DNA of 43,167 nt from Eubacterium sp. (GTDB lineage Bacteria; Bacillota; Clostridia; Lachnospirales; Lachnospiraceae): positions 1 through 43,167 of the forward strand of contig JAFRGW010000050.1 in assembly GCA_017433615.1 (NCBI GenBank), given 5' to 3'. The notes below the pieces were generated by a model. It was not told where the DNA came from, ran no database searches, and worked only from the letters and a program-made list of their open reading frames with translations. Both the position numbers and the translations under genes were made by a program. This document shows, piece after piece, positions 41,196 through 43,167 of the stretch (positions within the stretch are counted from its first letter, which is position 1; each line of letters starts with the position of its first letter).

Positions 41196-42194
41196 ATGTG
41201 GACTTTTATACAGGATCAAATTCTCGGCATGAAATGGCTGAACGATCTGATAGGCAGCATACTTAGCCTGCTTGGGCTTGATACCGGCACAAAGATTGGA
41301 GCCAGCGTTCAATTTTTCATCTACGACACGATAAAGATTACTGTGCTGCTGTGTGTGCTTATATTCCTGATCTCTTATATCCAGAGTTTCTTCCCTCCGG
41401 AGCGGAGCAGAAAGATCATGGGAAGATTTCATGGAATAGGCGCAAATATCGTTGGAGCCCTTCTTGGTACGGTCACGCCGTTTTGCTCCTGCTCATCCAT
41501 TCCGATCTTCATGGGTTTTACAAGCGCCGGACTTCCGCTGGGTGTGACGTTCTCTTTCCTGATCTCATCACCGATGGTGGATCTGGGCAGCCTCGTTCTT
41601 CTCATGAGTATTTTTGGAGCGAAGATCGCCATCGTGTATGTGGTGATGGGGCTTGTGATTGCAGTGATTGGCGGTACACTGATTGAAAAACTGCATATGG
41701 AAGATCAGATCGCGGACTTTATCCGAAACAATAACAGCAGCGTGGATATCGAATCTCCGGATCTGACCGTGAAAGACCGACTGACCTACTCAAAGGATCA
41801 GGTACTGGACACATTAAAAAGGGTATTTCCATATATTCTGGTGGGTGTTGGCATCGGTGCGCTGATCCATAACTGGATTCCGGAGAGCTGGATACAGACA
41901 GTGCTTGGAAGCAAAAATCCATTCGGTGTAATTCTCGCAACACTGATCGGTGTTCCGATGTACGCGGATATCTTCGGGACGATTCCCGTGGCGGAGGCAC
42001 TCCTTTCAAAGGGAGCACTTCTGGGTACGATCTTGAGTTTTATGATGGCTGTCACCACGCTGAGTCTGCCATCCCTCATCATGCTGAAGAAGGCAATCAA
42101 GCCGAAGCTGATGGGAGCGTTTGTAGGCATCTGTACTGCCGGGATTATTATAGTCGGCTACGGCTTTAATATATTTCAAAATCTGCTTATTTGA
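41196..42194 (+). CDS. ArsP/DUF318-like permease
   Basis: A 332-residue polytopic permease (UPF0718/ArsP-type). The family motif TPFCSCSSIPIFMGFTSAGL with vicinal cysteines and SFLISSPMVDLGSL are present; the second half repeats the fold (GVPMYADIFGTIPVAEALL). Such permeases export organic arsenicals or other soft metals. It directly follows acr3, so methylated arsenicals are a sensible guess. Confidence 0.88.
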   Translation: MWTFIQDQILGMKWLNDLIGSILSLLGLDTGTKIGASVQFFIYDTIKITVLLCVLIFLISYIQSFFPPERSRKIMGRFHGIGANIVGALLGTVTPFCSCSSIPIFMGFTSAGLPLGVTFSFLISSPMVDLGSLVLLMSIFGAKIAIVYVVMGLVIAVIGGTLIEKLHMEDQIADFIRNNNSSVDIESPDLTVKDRLTYSKDQVLDTLKRVFPYILVGVGIGALIHNWIPESWIQTVLGSKNPFGVILATLIGVPMYADIFGTIPVAEALLSKGALLGTILSFMMAVTTLSLPSLIMLKKAIKPKLMGAFVGICTAGIIIVGYGFNIFQNLLI

Positions 42195-42208
42195 AGGAGG
42201 ATATGATC

Positions 42209-42559
42209 ATGGCACTGTTTGGTAAGAAAAAAGAAGAAGTAAAGGTGGAGCCCACCTGCTGCTGTGGAGGGTCGGAGGAAGTAAAAACTGAAGGTACTTC
42301 CTGCTGCGGAGAAAATGTCGATGGCGTCTGCTGCATCAAAGTGCTGGGTGCAGGCTGTAAGTCTTGTCATGAGCAATATGAGAATGCCAAGAAAGCTGTC
42401 GAGAATCTTGGACTGGATGTTGAGGTTGAGTACATCACCGATATGGAAAAAGTTATGAGCTATGGCGTTATGAGCATGCCTGCACTTCTTGTGAATGACA
42501 AGATCGTATCGGTTGGAAAGGTGCTAAAACCGAAAGAGGTTGAGAAGTTGTTGGCTTAA
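42209..42559 (+). CDS. Small thioredoxin-like redox protein with Cys-rich N-terminus
   Basis: A 116-residue protein. Residues about 38-116 are the small thioredoxin (redox-active disulfide protein 2) type: CCIKVLGAGCKSCHEQYENA with the CxxC, and YGVMSMPALLVNDKIV with the cis-Pro. The first 38 residues add CCCGG, SCCGE and VCC, giving vicinal cysteines fit to bind arsenite or another metal. ATG 42209 has AAGGAGG at the right distance. Probably reduces or delivers arsenic to the permeases. Confidence 0.88.
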   Translation: MALFGKKKEEVKVEPTCCCGGSEEVKTEGTSCCGENVDGVCCIKVLGAGCKSCHEQYENAKKAVENLGLDVEVEYITDMEKVMSYGVMSMPALLVNDKIVSVGKVLKPKEVEKLLA

Positions 42560-42575
42560 TTAGGCTGAAAAGACC

Positions 42576-42622
42576 AAGGCTCCTCACTACCGGCAAGTGC
42601 GTCGGTGGTGAGGAGCCTTTTT
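42576..42622 (+). terminator. Terminator of the arsenic operon (right)
   Basis: AAGGCTCCTCACTACCG pairs with CGGTGGTGAGGAGCCTT, followed by TTTTT. Its 5' half resembles the left terminator at 39621. The recombinase stop codon overlaps its last bases on the opposite strand. Confidence 0.9.
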
Positions 42623-43167
42623 ATGCTTCGATGTCAATTGTAATCCCGGACTTGAATTCCACAGTGAAGTGCTCGGTGAAGACGGTGATCTTCGCGATGA
42701 GCTTTCTGACCAGAGCTTTATCAAACTCTGTGATGTCGGTTTCCTGTCCGGCGATAAAGTCCTGCAGCTCCTTGATCCGGTTCATAGTTTCTTCCCGGTG
42801 GTGGCTGTCGACCTCGGACTGTTCCTTCTGGTCGCGGAGTCGGAAAATCTCGTCGGCGATGGCATCGTAGTCCTGTTTATTGTTCGCCTTCTTGATGAGC
42901 TCCTTTTGCAGTTCCTCAAGCCTCGCCTGTATGCCGTCCGGCGAGAGGGTATCAGCGTTGACCACGGCCTTGGCGATGTTTTGCTGTAAGGTTTTAAGAA
43001 ACACGTCTCTCTCGGTGAGAATCTGATTGATGGCCTTGACCGTAACCTCCTGCAGCAGGAGCTCGTTAACCGTCCGGTTGGTACAGTTCTTTTCGGCGGA
43101 GGTGGGCTCCAAGCGGCTGATGCAGCGCCAGACGACGGACTTGCAGCCGTGATTGTTCCAGTGGACG
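42621..43167 (-). CDS. Large serine recombinase, C-terminal part (start outside window)
   Basis: The frame is open to the right edge, giving 181 visible residues. The Cys/His region HWNNHGCKSVVWRCISRLEP, then NCTNRTVNELLLQEV, is the end of the zinc-ribbon domain of TnpX/phage-type recombinases. A long coiled coil follows (RLEELQKELIKKANNKQDYD, HREETMNRIKELQDFI), then the usual ending EFDKALVRKLIAKITVF, FTVEFKSGITIDI. The catalytic Ser domain is outside. It shows that a mobile element is here; the arsenic genes are probably its cargo. Confidence 0.88.
   Translation of the reverse strand, partial: VHWNNHGCKSVVWRCISRLEPTSAEKNCTNRTVNELLLQEVTVKAINQILTERDVFLKTLQQNIAKAVVNADTLSPDGIQARLEELQKELIKKANNKQDYDAIADEIFRLRDQKEQSEVDSHHREETMNRIKELQDFIAGQETDITEFDKALVRKLIAKITVFTEHFTVEFKSGITIDIEA

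Overview
The window looks like a chromosome segment of an anaerobic Clostridia member, most likely Lachnospiraceae. The evidence is AGGAGG-type ribosome-binding sites throughout, Gram-positive lipoproteins with Ser/Ala-rich linkers, a Firmicutes-style Tad pilus locus (Flp pilin, DUF5702-like and DUF6382/FHA-like proteins), a surface protein ending in a Lys-rich Ig-like domain, and Acr3-type arsenic resistance. No rRNA, tRNA or CRISPR array was seen.

Layout. 1-8214 is carbohydrate-related: the 3' part of glgB, then a divergent pair formed by a LacI regulator fused to a second, MalE-like binding domain (minus strand) and a sugar-binding lipoprotein, followed by a Gfo/Idh/MocA dehydrogenase and an IolE-like TIM-barrel protein. 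8215-13226 is mixed: two kinds of non-coding repeat, a P1 peptidase, a TraX-like membrane protein carrying an in-frame palindromic repeat, a Cys-rich CCG-like protein, a YczE/YitT-like membrane protein and glycerol dehydrogenase. 13458-24006 is a Tad (Flp pilus) operon with two prepilin peptidases, a TadZ-like protein, CpaF, TadB, TadC, a 55-aa Flp pilin, a DUF5702-like protein, two TadE-like pseudopilins and an FHA protein. 24209-27209 has rhomboid, HIT, FeMo-cofactor-like and MATE genes, followed by a decayed toxin-antitoxin pair.

The most interesting part is 27711-37343, a flavin-based extracytoplasmic electron-transfer cluster. It encodes ApbE (the FMN transferase), a 1188-aa Tp47-like surface protein, an 864-aa protein with five FMN-binding domains and a roughly 90-residue charged helix, a membrane-anchored single FMN-binding protein, and a NapH/NosR-like polyferredoxin. 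The last two together resemble a split NosR/CprC. Six SGAT-type flavinylation motifs are visible. The promoters of apbE and the Tp47-like gene share an identical 16-base dyad. A likely path is membrane polyferredoxin, single-FMN protein, five-FMN wire, then an outside acceptor or the Tp47-like protein.

37449-39416 holds a small acidic-tailed membrane protein and rlmD. From about 39545 the sequence looks acquired: degenerate 28-base repeats, then an arsenic operon (arsR, acr3, an ArsP-like permease, a small thioredoxin) bracketed by two related hairpin terminators, then the C-terminus of a large serine recombinase running off the right edge.

A short dispersed repeat with the core AGATCGCGATTGAA occurs in four intergenic places across the window and is not explained by any family I recognise.
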